Source: Aliihoeflea sp. 40Bstr573 (GTDB lineage Bacteria; Pseudomonadota; Alphaproteobacteria; Rhizobiales; Rhizobiaceae). From it: DNA of 64,000 nt. Shown one piece after another: positions 7,905 to 16,255 of the stretch. The stretch lies in the NCBI RefSeq assembly GCF_024105655.1, contig NZ_JAAAMH010000004.1, positions 124,001 to 188,000 of the forward strand, written 5' to 3'. Numbering within the stretch: position 1 is the first letter of the stretch; every line of letters begins with the position of its first letter. Made by a program: the position numbers and the translations under genes. Below the pieces are notes generated by a model. The model saw only the letters and a program-made list of their open reading frames with translations. It was not told the origin of the DNA and did no database searches.

Positions 7905-8880
7905 GGACGACGGCCAAAATGATGATGACGCCCTGGATCGCCCCGTTGAGATAGGGGCTGACCAAGTTCGCGAGATTGAGGATGTTGCCGATCAGGCTGA
8001 GGATGAGCACGCCGACGACCGTGCCCCAGACGCGGCCGAACCCGCCCTTGAGCACCGTGCCGCCGATGATGACGGCGGCGATGGCTTCCAGTTCCCAAAG
8101 GACGCCCGTCGAGCTGGACGCCGAGCCGAGGCGCGGCACATACATGATGGTCGCGATGCCGACGAGAATGCCGAGCAGCACATAGGCCATCAGCCGGACG
8201 CGGTCGACATGAACGGCCGAATAGCGCGCCACCTGCTCGTTGGAGCCGATCGCCGCACAGTGCCGGCCGAACGGCGTCTTGCGCATGATGATCTCGCCGA
8301 CGACCGCCACGGCGGCAAAGACGATGATCGGCCAGGCGACGCCGAGAATGCCGTCGTAATAGACCGGCCGGTAGACCTCGCGCACGCCATAGTCGAGCGA
8401 CAGCGTGCCGCCATCGGCAAGCCATGTGATCAGCGAGCGGAAGATGCCCATCGTGCCGAGCGTGACGATGAAGGCTTCGATCCGCGCCTGCGTGATGAGA
8501 AGGCCGTTGACGAGCCCGGCGATCAGCCCCACGACGAGCGCCGCCGCCATGCCGATCAGGATCACGCCCCAGCCGACGCCCAGAGATGGCACCAACGCAT
8601 TCATGACCAGGATCATGACGCCTGCGATGAACGCCGCCATCGACCCGACCGAGAGATCGAGGCCGCCCGAGGTGATGACGAAGGTCATGCCGACCGCGAT
8701 GATGCCGATGAAGGCGGACCGCGCCAGGACGTTGGTGACGTTGCCGTAGGAGAGGAAATTCGGATTTAGGAAAGCGCCCAGCGCGATCAGCGCGAGAAGT
8801 GCGATCACCGGCCCCCAGACGTGGAAGTCGATGCGCAAGCCCGAACGGGCGGGTGTGGCGGCTGCGGTTTCGCTGGTCAT
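7876..8880 (-). CDS. Sugar ABC transporter permease (RbsC-like)
   Basis: A 334-residue inner-membrane permease of the ribose/xylose/galactose family with 8-10 hydrophobic segments. Family marks include AVGMTFVITSGGLDLSVGSM, the GLINGLLI-like stretch VGLIAGLVNGLLIT, IVTLGTMGIFRSL, and the EAIAAVIIGGTVLKGGFGRV loop near the C-terminus, which contacts the ATPase. The start ATG overlaps the stop of the upstream ATPase gene by four bases (ATGA), indicating translational coupling. Its last ten codons and stop are duplicated directly downstream as a 48-bp tandem repeat. It imports an unidentified sugar or polyol together with its neighbours. Confidence 0.93.
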   Translation of the reverse strand: MTSETAAATPARSGLRIDFHVWGPVIALLALIALGAFLNPNFLSYGNVTNVLARSAFIGIIAVGMTFVITSGGLDLSVGSMAAFIAGVMILVMNALVPSLGVGWGVILIGMAAALVVGLIAGLVNGLLITQARIEAFIVTLGTMGIFRSLITWLADGGTLSLDYGVREVYRPVYYDGILGVAWPIIVFAAVAVVGEIIMRKTPFGRHCAAIGSNEQVARYSAVHVDRVRLMAYVLLGILVGIATIMYVPRLGSASSSTGVLWELEAIAAVIIGGTVLKGGFGRVWGTVVGVLILSLIGNILNLANLVSPYLNGAIQGVIIILAVVLQRQRKPER

Positions 8881-10394
8881 GCTGCGGCCCTGCCTTCAAG
8901 ACCAATCGCGTGGCGCACGATCTGGTCCTCGTTGATGTCCTCGCCGGAAAGTACGCCGGTGATCCGGCCCGAGCGCATCACCACAACCCGGTGGGCGAGA
9001 CCGATGATCTCGGCCATCTCCGAGGAGACGACGATCACGCTCTTGCCCGAGGCGGCGAGCTTCTGGATGAAGTCGTAGATCTGCTGCTTGGTGCCGATGT
9101 CGATGCCGCGCGTCGGCTCGTCGATGATGACGATGTCCGGTTCGGCGAGCATGGTCTTCGCCAGGAGAAGCTTCTGCTGGTTGCCGCCCGACAGGTTGCC
9201 GACGCGGATATCGCGCGAGGGCGCGCGCACGTCGAACTCGGCTATCGCCTTTGTCAGTGCCGCATCCTCGGCTTTTGCGTCGATCGTGTAATGGCCGAAC
9301 CGGTCGAGCGCGAGCAGCGTCAGGTTCTCGCGCATGCCCTGCGTCAGAACGAGGCCGCGGCCTTTGCGGTCCTCCGTGAGGTAGGCGATGCCTGCCCCCC
9401 GCGCGTCCTTGACCGAACCGATGACGACCGGCTTGCCACCGACCGCGACGTCGCCTCTGGCCGCGCGCACGCCGATCAGCCCCTCCATCAGCTCCGTCCG
9501 CCCCGCGCCGACGAGCCCGGCAAAGCCGAGTATTTCGCCGCGTTTCAGGTCGAACGAGACACCGCTGACGATGTTCTCGACCGAGAAGTTCGTCACCGAA
9601 AGCACGACATCGCCACTTGGCGAAATCGCCTTCGGCGGGAAAAGGTTTGAAAGTTCGCGGCCGACCATGGCCTGCGCCATCTGGTCCTCGCTCATCTCGC
9701 CCGCACCCGCGACCGCGACGCGCGCCCCGTCGCGAAAGACCGTGATCCGGTCGGCGATCTTCGCCACTTCGTCCAGCTTGTGCGAGGTGTATAGAATGGC
9801 CGTTCCTGCCGCCTTCAGGCGGTCAATCTGGCGGAACAGCACCGCCGCCTCCCGATTGGTGAGCACCGCCGTCGGCTCGTCCATGATCAGGACGCGCGCC
9901 TTGCGCGACAGCGCCTTGGCGATCTCCACCATCTGCTTGTCGGAGACGGAGATGACGGAGACGCGGGCGTTGGGAGTCACCCGCGTCTCCAGCTCCGACA
10001 GAAGCCTTGACGCCTCTGCCCGCATCGCCTTCTTGTCGAGAAAGAAGCCGCGCTTCAGTTCCCGACCGAGAAAGATGTTCTCCTCGACGCTCAATTGCTC
10101 GGCGAGGTTGAACTCCTGGTGGATGAGGATGATTCCCTGGTCTTCCGCGTCTTCGCTCGACGAGAAGGCGACCGGCTTGCCGTCGAGCAGCAGTTCGCCC
10201 TTGGTCGGCGCCAGATAGCCGGACAGGATCTTCATCATCGTCGACTTGCCGGCGCCGTTCTCGCCGATCAGTGCATGGACCTCGCCGGCATGGAGCGCGA
10301 GCCCCACCTCGTACAGCACCTCGATCGGCCCGAACGACCGTGAAACGTCACGCGCTTCAAGGACGGCCGGACGATGGAGGCCGGGCGCGCTCAC
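8877..10394 (-). CDS. Sugar ABC transporter ATP-binding protein (RbsA/MglA-like, double domain)
   Basis: A 505-residue protein made of two fused ABC ATPase domains, as in RbsA/MglA/XylG. Domain 1 has Walker A GENGAGKST (about residues 44-52), a degenerate signature SVSDKQMVEIAKALS and Walker B VLIMDEPTAVL. Domain 2 has a degenerate Walker A region GLVGAGRTEL, a good signature NLSGGNQQKLLLAK and Walker B DIVIIDEPTRGID. Such asymmetry is normal in this family. It would power import of the sugar bound by the 6829 gene product. Both ends overlap neighbours by four bases (ATGA with the oxidoreductase and with the permease), so the operon is tightly coupled. Confidence 0.95.
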   Translation of the reverse strand: MSAPGLHRPAVLEARDVSRSFGPIEVLYEVGLALHAGEVHALIGENGAGKSTMMKILSGYLAPTKGELLLDGKPVAFSSSEDAEDQGIILIHQEFNLAEQLSVEENIFLGRELKRGFFLDKKAMRAEASRLLSELETRVTPNARVSVISVSDKQMVEIAKALSRKARVLIMDEPTAVLTNREAAVLFRQIDRLKAAGTAILYTSHKLDEVAKIADRITVFRDGARVAVAGAGEMSEDQMAQAMVGRELSNLFPPKAISPSGDVVLSVTNFSVENIVSGVSFDLKRGEILGFAGLVGAGRTELMEGLIGVRAARGDVAVGGKPVVIGSVKDARGAGIAYLTEDRKGRGLVLTQGMRENLTLLALDRFGHYTIDAKAEDAALTKAIAEFDVRAPSRDIRVGNLSGGNQQKLLLAKTMLAEPDIVIIDEPTRGIDIGTKQQIYDFIQKLAASGKSVIVVSSEMAEIIGLAHRVVVMRSGRITGVLSGEDINEDQIVRHAIGLEGRAAA

Positions 10395-11560
10395 AGCTTG
10401 ACGAAGCCCCCGTTCTTTGCCGACGAACGAACACAGGCGTCGATGAATTTCAGTCCCTCGACGCCATCCTCGACGGTCGGATAGACGACCTCCGCCGGCA
10501 GCGCCTTGCCGACCTGCCTGGCGCGGATCGCGCGGGCGGCCTCGGCATAGATGTTGGCGAAGCCCTCAAGATAGCCTTCCGGATGGCCGGGCGGAATGCG
10601 GCTGACGCGCGCCGCGGCAGCTCCTGCGCCCGCACCGTTGCGGGTAATGAGGCGCTTCGGCTCGCCGAACGGCGTGTACCAGAGCTTGTTCGGCTCCTCC
10701 TGGCACCACTCGATGCCGCCCTTCTCGCCGAAGACGCGAAGCTTCAGCCCATTCTCGCAACCCGGCGCAACCTGGCTCGACCACAGCATGCCGCGCGCGC
10801 CGCCGGCAAAGCGCAGCATGATATGCGCATTGTCGTCGACGCGCCGCCCCGGCACGAAACGGTGCAACTCGGCTGCGAGTTCTTCCGTCTTCAGTCCCGT
10901 CACGAAGGACAGGAGATTATAGGCATGGGTGCCGATGTCGCCGATCGAACCGCCTGCCCCCGACTGGGCGGGGTCGGTGCGCCAGGCCGCCTGCTTGGAG
11001 CCTGCTGCTTCGGCCGCTTCCGTCAGCCAGTCCTGCGCATATTCGGCTTGCACGATGCGGATCGCGCCCAGATCGCCATTGGCGATCATCTCGCGTGCCT
11101 GCCGCACCATCGGATAGCCGGTATAATTGTGCGTCAGCACGAAGACCGCATCGCTCTCGCCGGCAAGTTTGGCGAGCTTCTTCGCATCGGCCAGCGTCGA
11201 GGTCAGCGGCTTGTCGCAGATCACATGGATGCCGCGCTTCAAGAACTCGCGCGCGATGGGGAAATGCATGTGGTTGGGCGTGACGATGGCGACGGCCTCG
11301 ATGCCGTCCTTGCGCCGCGCTTCGCGTGAAGCCATGTCGCGAAACGAGCCATAGATGCGCTTGTCGTCGAGACCCAGCGCACGGCCGGATTCCAGCGCCC
11401 GCTGCGGCGTCGATGAGAGCGCGCCGGCGACAAGCTGGAACTCGCCGTCGATGCGCGCGGCGATCCGATGGACCGCGCCGATGAAGGCGTCCTTGCCGCC
11501 GCCCACCATGCCGAGACGGATCGGACCTTGGCGCGCCTCGGAGCTTCCCGTGATCGCCAT
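10391..11560 (-). CDS. Gfo/Idh/MocA family NAD(P)-dependent oxidoreductase
   Basis: A 389-residue dehydrogenase. The N-terminal Rossmann fold shows LGMVGGGKDAFIGAVHR (about residues 16-32) and the cofactor/active-site strand HVICDKPLTSTLADAKKLA, where the Lys of the EKP-type motif (here CDKP) is catalytic. GGSIGDIGTHAYNLL carries the conserved Asp/His pair. The family oxidises or epimerises sugars, inositols and their derivatives. It sits between a TIM-barrel isomerase and the sugar ABC genes with overlapping start and stop codons at both ends, so it probably performs the first oxidation of the imported compound. Substrate not identifiable from sequence alone. Confidence 0.93.
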   Translation of the reverse strand: MAITGSSEARQGPIRLGMVGGGKDAFIGAVHRIAARIDGEFQLVAGALSSTPQRALESGRALGLDDKRIYGSFRDMASREARRKDGIEAVAIVTPNHMHFPIAREFLKRGIHVICDKPLTSTLADAKKLAKLAGESDAVFVLTHNYTGYPMVRQAREMIANGDLGAIRIVQAEYAQDWLTEAAEAAGSKQAAWRTDPAQSGAGGSIGDIGTHAYNLLSFVTGLKTEELAAELHRFVPGRRVDDNAHIMLRFAGGARGMLWSSQVAPGCENGLKLRVFGEKGGIEWCQEEPNKLWYTPFGEPKRLITRNGAGAGAAAARVSRIPPGHPEGYLEGFANIYAEAARAIRARQVGKALPAEVVYPTVEDGVEGLKFIDACVRSSAKNGGFVKL

Positions 11561-12615
11561 CAGCCCAGCCCCAGCATGCGGCGGTTCGCGGCCTCGTCGG
11601 TGCCGCCGTCGGCGAAATCATCGAACGCCTTTTCCGTCACCCGGATGATGTGGCTTTTCACGAATTCCGCGCCTTCGCGCGCGCCGTCCTCGGGATGCTT
11701 CAGGCAGCATTCCCATTCGACGACCGCCCAGCCGTCGAAATCGTTGGCCGTCAGCTTCGAGAACACCGCGCCGAAATCGACCTGCCCGTCGCCGAGCGAG
11801 CGGAAGCGGCCCGCCCGCTGAACCCAGGGCTGGTAACCCGAATAGACGCCCTGCCGCCCGGTCGGATTGAACTCCGCATCCTTGACGTGGAACATGCGGA
11901 TGCGGTCGGCATAGATGTCGATATTGTCGAGATAATCGAGGCATTGCAAAACGTAGTGCGACGGATCGTAGAGCATGTTCGCGCGGGCATGATTACCGAC
12001 GCGCTCCAGGAACATCTCGAACGTCACCCCATCGAACAGATCCTCGCCCGGATGGATCTCGTAGCAGATATCCACGCCGCATTCGTCGGCATGGTCGAGG
12101 ATCGGCTTCCAGCGTCGCGCGAGTTCGTCGAAGGCGGTCTCGATCAGCCCGGCGGGCCGCTGCGGCCAAGGATAAAGATAAGGCCAGGCGAGCGCGCCCG
12201 AAAAGGACGCCATCGCGCCGATGCCCAGATGCTTCGACGCGGTCAGCGCCTTCTTGACCTGGTCGACGGCCCATTCCTGCCGGGCCTTGGGGTTCCCCCG
12301 CATGGCAGGAACCGTGAAGCCGTCGAATCCTTCGTCATAGGCCGGATGGACAGCGACGAGTTGACCCTGGAGATGGGTTGAAAGTTCGGTCACCTCGACG
12401 CCATTCTGGCGCGCCGTGCCGGCAAATTCGTCGCAATAATCCTCGGAGGATGCGGCCTTGTCGAGATCGATCAGACGCCCGTCCCAGCTTGGAACCTGTA
12501 CGCCGGCATAGCCGATATCGGCCGCCCATTTGGTGATGGAATCCCAGGAATTGAATGGCGCCTCGTCGCTCGCGAATTGCGCCAGAAAGAGCGCGGGGCC
12601 CTTGATCGTCTTCAT
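11560..12615 (-). CDS. Sugar phosphate isomerase/epimerase family protein (xylose isomerase-like TIM barrel)
   Basis: A 351-residue TIM-barrel enzyme of the AP endonuclease family 2 group. The ATG at 12615 is preceded by an excellent GGGAGGAGAGGC ribosome site, so longer upstream readings of the frame are rejected. Metal-ligand strands are visible: VDICYEIHPGEDLFDG, MLYDPSHYVLQ, RIRMFHVKDAEFN and VVEWECC. Members isomerise or epimerise ketoses, inosose or oxidised sugars. It is the promoter-proximal gene of the catabolic/uptake operon, overlapping the next gene by TGATG, and it diverges from a LacI regulator whose probable operator lies in the shared gap. Confidence 0.92.
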   Translation of the reverse strand: MKTIKGPALFLAQFASDEAPFNSWDSITKWAADIGYAGVQVPSWDGRLIDLDKAASSEDYCDEFAGTARQNGVEVTELSTHLQGQLVAVHPAYDEGFDGFTVPAMRGNPKARQEWAVDQVKKALTASKHLGIGAMASFSGALAWPYLYPWPQRPAGLIETAFDELARRWKPILDHADECGVDICYEIHPGEDLFDGVTFEMFLERVGNHARANMLYDPSHYVLQCLDYLDNIDIYADRIRMFHVKDAEFNPTGRQGVYSGYQPWVQRAGRFRSLGDGQVDFGAVFSKLTANDFDGWAVVEWECCLKHPEDGAREGAEFVKSHIIRVTEKAFDDFADGGTDEAANRRMLGLG

Positions 12616-12691
12616 GCCTCTCCTCCCGGACGCCTCCACGCCCGTCTGCCGATTTTCGCATTTGCAGCGCAAAACTGTTGCATTGCAGCGA

Positions 12692-12705
12692 TGTAATCGA
12701 TTGCA
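12692..12705. promoter_or_regulatory. LacI-family operator
   Basis: TGTAATCGATTGCA fits the LacI/GalR consensus TGNAANCGNTTNCA exactly and is a near-perfect dyad around a central CG. It lies between the divergent isomerase operon (start 12615) and the LacI gene (start 12824), so the regulator could act on both. Binding is inferred. Confidence 0.75.
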
Positions 12706-12823
12706 AGTGATGCAAACACAGAACCTAATGGCTGACAAGCCGAATTTTTGCGGGCTTCGAAATAATGATCGCGTGGTGACGACGCTCCGCCACGCGCTAG
12801 GAGCCCGGCAGGCAGGGACGAAG

Positions 12824-13855
12824 ATGACGACAAGATTTCCAAGAATCGGTGACGTGGCGTTGGCTGCGGGGGTTTCGACTGCAACCGTCAGCCGTGTGCT
12901 ATCCGCGCCCGACCGCGTTTCGGCCAACACGCGCGTCCTCGTGCTGAAAGCGATCGAGGAGACCGGATACCGGGTCAACCACGCCGCGCGCAACCTGCGC
13001 CGCCGGCAGGCGGGCGGCATCGTCGTTCTCGTGCCGAACCTTGCCAACCCCTTCTTTTCCCAGATTCTGTCCGGCATCACCTTCGCCATGGCGACCTCGG
13101 GCCACAATGTCCTGATCGCCGACACGCGCAAGGGGCCGAATGCCGAACACCGCATTCTCGACTATCTCCACAACAACCGCGCCGACGGGCTGATCGTGCT
13201 CGACGCCAACCTGCCCGAAGACGTCCTGTCGGCCGGCGACACGCCCAACTATCACCCGCCGATCGTCTTTGCCTGCGAGTGGCTCGACGCCGACCCGCGA
13301 CCGACCGTGACGATCGACAACGAGGCGGGCGCAAGGCTCGCGATCCGCCACCTCGCCGATCTCGGCCACGTCCGCATCGGCCACCTGATGGGCCCGTCCG
13401 ACAACATTCTCACCATCACGCGGGCAAGAGGCGCGCGTGCGGCACTTGCCGAACTCGGCCTTCCCATCCGCGATGACTGGTTCCTGGACGGCGATTTCTC
13501 GCTCGCCTCGGGCGCCGCTGCCGCCCGTGCCTGGCTGGCGCTGGACGACCGCCCGACGGCTGTCTTCTGCGCCTCGGACGCGATGGCCTGCGGCTTCATC
13601 GGCGAACTGCACCACAAGGGCGTGCGCGTTCCCGACGAGGTCTCGGTGGTCGGCTTCGACGATATCGAGATTGCCGCCCATTTCGTGCCCTCCTTGACCA
13701 CGGTCGCCCAGCCCCGCGTGCTGATCGGTGAGACGGCGGCGCGCAAGCTGCTGGCGCTCATTGCGCAGGGCCGCGAGCGCGAGAGCGCGACGGACGCGTC
13801 GGAGGTGCTCCCCGTCCAGCTCGTCGCCCGCGAAAGCTCGGCTCCACCACGCTGA
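12824..13855 (+). CDS. LacI-family transcriptional regulator
   Basis: A 343-residue regulator with the classic N-terminal helix-turn-helix: IGDVALAAGVSTATVSRVLS (residues 7-26), then the hinge helix region NHAARNLRRRQAG and a periplasmic-binding-protein-like ligand domain (GIVVLVPNLANPFFSQILSG onward, ending PDEVSVVGFDDIEIAAHF). The ATG at 12824 is chosen because the helix-turn-helix begins immediately after it and AGGGA precedes it; the frame is open far upstream but that part is non-coding. It diverges from the sugar operon and most likely represses that operon through the dyad at 12692. The inducer is probably the imported sugar or an early intermediate. Confidence 0.95.
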   Translation: MTTRFPRIGDVALAAGVSTATVSRVLSAPDRVSANTRVLVLKAIEETGYRVNHAARNLRRRQAGGIVVLVPNLANPFFSQILSGITFAMATSGHNVLIADTRKGPNAEHRILDYLHNNRADGLIVLDANLPEDVLSAGDTPNYHPPIVFACEWLDADPRPTVTIDNEAGARLAIRHLADLGHVRIGHLMGPSDNILTITRARGARAALAELGLPIRDDWFLDGDFSLASGAAAARAWLALDDRPTAVFCASDAMACGFIGELHHKGVRVPDEVSVVGFDDIEIAAHFVPSLTTVAQPRVLIGETAARKLLALIAQGRERESATDASEVLPVQLVARESSAPPR

Positions 13856-14009
13856 TTCCGATTGGCGAGAAAGATTTTTCTGTTTCGACCGCACAACCGG
13901 ATTGAAATTCTTCTTCCTGCCCGCAAATTGAACGCCGAATACCGCTCTGCGGACCAGCATCCCACTTATATTAACCGGGAGAATTCCCACCTTCTGAGGA
14001 GAGACGGCA

Positions 14010-14930
14010 ATGCGCATCGCAGCTTTGGCCATGACCCTTGCACTCGGCGCCGCTGCGCCTGCTTTCGCACAAGCCACCGAGGTGACGCCGCTCGTCACCG
14101 CCGAATGGCTGAAGACGAACGCCGGTGACGAAAACGTCGTCGTGCTCGACATCCGCGACGAGATCGAAGGCACCGACCTCGGCGAGACCCCCTATATCGA
14201 GAACGCCGTCGTCGCACCCTATGCGTCCGCCGGCTGGCGCACCGAGCAGAACGGCGTTCCCGGCCAGCTTCCGCCGCTCGAGCAGATCACCGCGCTCATC
14301 GGATCGCTCGGCATCGACAATGACGACCACGTCGTGATCGTGCCTTGGGGCACGGATTCGTCCGAATTCGGCGGCGCGACCCGCGTCTACTGGACCTTCA
14401 AGCATCTCGGCCACGATGCCGTCTCGATTCTCGATGGCGGCTGGCGCCAGTATGATGCCGCCGGCCTGCCGCGCGTCGCCGAAGCCGCGACGCCGGAAGC
14501 GGCAGAGTTCACCGCCCAGATCAATGACGACATCCTCGCCACGACCGAGGAAGTCCAGGCCGCGCTCGACGCCGGCGTCACCCTCGTCGATGGCCGTCCG
14601 GCCGAACAGTACGAAGGCAAGTCGAAGAGCCCGGTCGTGCGTACCGAAGGCACGATCCCCGGCGCGGTGAACATCGAGCATTCCAAGCTCTACAGTGCCG
14701 AATACGCGACTTTCGCCAAGCCGGAGACGGTCGAGGCGCTGTCCACCGCCGTTGGCCTGGCCAAGAACGAAGAGAATATCGCGTTCTGCAACACCGGCCA
14801 CTGGGCGTCGATCGCCTGGTTCGGCCTGTCCGAAGTGCTCGGCAACAAGCAGACCGCCATGTATGACGGCTCGATGGCCGAATGGACGGTCGATGAAAGC
14901 CGTCCGGTCGAGAACAAGTCGGGCACCTGA
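14010..14930 (+). CDS. Periplasmic sulfurtransferase (double rhodanese)
   Basis: A 306-residue exported protein: Sec signal peptide with cleavage after AFA (residue 20), then two rhodanese domains. The second domain has catalytic Cys260 in the loop CNTGHWAS. The first domain lacks a cysteine in the matching loop (VPWGTDSSEFGGATR), as is usual for the structural half of tandem rhodaneses. It would transfer sulfane sulfur in the periplasm, from thiosulfate or a persulfide. GAGGAGAG precedes the ATG. It stands just upstream of a YeeE/YedE sulfur transporter and a Cys-repeat envelope protein on the same strand, which suggests a joint role in periplasmic sulfur handling. Donor and acceptor are unknown. 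Confidence 0.92.
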   Translation: MRIAALAMTLALGAAAPAFAQATEVTPLVTAEWLKTNAGDENVVVLDIRDEIEGTDLGETPYIENAVVAPYASAGWRTEQNGVPGQLPPLEQITALIGSLGIDNDDHVVIVPWGTDSSEFGGATRVYWTFKHLGHDAVSILDGGWRQYDAAGLPRVAEAATPEAAEFTAQINDDILATTEEVQAALDAGVTLVDGRPAEQYEGKSKSPVVRTEGTIPGAVNIEHSKLYSAEYATFAKPETVEALSTAVGLAKNEENIAFCNTGHWASIAWFGLSEVLGNKQTAMYDGSMAEWTVDESRPVENKSGT

Positions 14931-14988
14931 GCCGAGCATTTCCCGGCGACGCCGCCGGAAAACGAAGCTAACCTCCCAAGCCAGCGCG

Positions 14989-15020
14989 AATGTCCGGCCC
15001 CGCCGGGCATTCGCTTTTTG
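14989..15020 (+). terminator. Hairpin with T-run between rhodanese and YeeE genes
   Basis: AATGTCCGG (14989-14997), loop CCCCG, CCGGGCATT (15003-15011), then CGCTTTTTG. The 9-bp stem has one G-T pair. It could end or attenuate transcription between the rhodanese and the transporter. A second hairpin lies just upstream at 14939-14962, with a one-base bulge and no T-run. Confidence 0.55.
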
Positions 15021-15040
15021 ACCGAGACGAACCGGACATC

Positions 15041-16255
15041 ATGACCGACGCTGCATTTCCCCGTCCGAACTACTTGCCGCCCGCCATCCCCGACCGCGCG
15101 CCGATGCTCGTCGCGGCAACAGCGCTCGTCGCCGGCTTTGTGCTGATCGCCTGGCTGGTCGACCTGCGTCAGGGCTCGCTCTTCGTCCTCGGCGGCCTTC
15201 TCGGCGCCACGCTTTACCACGCCTCGTTTGGATTTACGGGCGGCTGGCGGCGCATGGTCGTCGAAAAGCGCGGCCGCGGAATGCGCGCGCAGATGCTGAT
15301 GATCGCCGTGGCGGCGGTGGCGATGATCCCGCTCCTGGCCGCCGGCAGCCTCGGCGGACAGGCGCTCGCACCGGCGGCAGCGCCGGTCGGCGTCTCCGTC
15401 CTCGTCGGCGCCGCGATCTTCGGCCTCGGCATGCAGCTTGGCGGGGGCTGCGGCTCCGGCACCCTCTTCACCGTCGGCGGCGGCTCCTCGCGCATGCTCG
15501 TCACACTTGCCTTCTTCATCGTCGGCGCGGTCGTCGGCACCGCGCATCTGCCCTGGTGGCTTGCTTTGCCTTCCATGCCAGCCGTCAGCCTCGGCAACGA
15601 GATCGGCATCGGCTCGGCAATCCTGGCAACCCTCGCCGCGCTCGGCCTCGTCGCGCTCGTCACCGCGCTGATCGAGCGCCGCGTCCATGGCGACCTGGAA
15701 GCCGAGCCCGCGCCTGCCCGTCCCGGCTGGACATGGATCTTGTCCGGCCCCTGGCCGCTCGTCGGCGCCGGCGTGCTGCTCGCGCTGCTGAACGTCGCCA
15801 CGCTGCTTCTGGCCGGCCATCCCTGGTCCGTCACGTTCGGCTTCGGCCTTTGGGGCGCAAAGGCCGCCCAGGTCGCTGGCATTCCGGTCGAAACATGGGC
15901 GTTCTGGAACTGGCCGGGACCGCAGCGAGCCCTGTCGTCTTCCGTCCTCGCCGACACCGTGTCGGTGATGAATTTCGGCATCATCCTCGGTGCCGGCCTT
16001 GCCGCCAGTCTTGCCGGCAAGTTCGCGCCGAAGGCCGCCGTGCCCTTCCTGTCCCTGCTGGCGGCCGCCATTGGCGGCATCCTGATGGGCTATGGCGCGC
16101 GGCTCTCCTTTGGCTGCAACATCGGCGCACTGTTCTCTGGCATCGCCTCAGGCAGCCTCCATGGTTGGCTCTGGTTCGCCGCCGCTTTCGCCGGCTCGTG
16201 GGTCGGCATCTGGGCCCGCCCCTTCTTCGGCCTCGACGGGTTCGCAAAAAAATGA
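15041..16255 (+). CDS. YeeE/YedE family sulfur (thiosulfate-type) transporter
   Basis: A 404-residue membrane protein with about 10 hydrophobic segments in two repeats. Each repeat carries the hallmark cysteine motif: GMQLGGGCGSGTLFTVGGGS in the first half and MGYGARLSFGCNIGALFSGI near the C-terminus. In the TsuA/YeeE family such conserved cysteines line the path for thiosulfate and make transient contact with it. The ATG at 15041 is preferred over an upstream in-frame ATG at 14990 that lies inside the terminator hairpin. Its stop overlaps the next start (ATGA), tying it to the Cys-repeat protein. Substrate is probably thiosulfate or another sulfane-sulfur species; direct evidence is lacking. 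Confidence 0.9.
   Translation: MTDAAFPRPNYLPPAIPDRAPMLVAATALVAGFVLIAWLVDLRQGSLFVLGGLLGATLYHASFGFTGGWRRMVVEKRGRGMRAQMLMIAVAAVAMIPLLAAGSLGGQALAPAAAPVGVSVLVGAAIFGLGMQLGGGCGSGTLFTVGGGSSRMLVTLAFFIVGAVVGTAHLPWWLALPSMPAVSLGNEIGIGSAILATLAALGLVALVTALIERRVHGDLEAEPAPARPGWTWILSGPWPLVGAGVLLALLNVATLLLAGHPWSVTFGFGLWGAKAAQVAGIPVETWAFWNWPGPQRALSSSVLADTVSVMNFGIILGAGLAASLAGKFAPKAAVPFLSLLAAAIGGILMGYGARLSFGCNIGALFSGIASGSLHGWLWFAAAFAGSWVGIWARPFFGLDGFAKK

Noticed and set aside
6742-8769. Long + strand frame antisense to the sugar ABC genes (about 675 codons)
   Set aside because: It is the shadow of two conserved ABC genes on the minus strand. Its His/Asp/Arg-rich composition is typical of antisense translation; the tandem repeat in it is only the 48-bp DNA duplication.
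12616-13155. N-terminal extension of the sugar isomerase into the LacI gene
   Set aside because: A strong GGGAGGAGAGGC site precedes the ATG at 12615, and the extension overlaps the LacI coding region and its operator.
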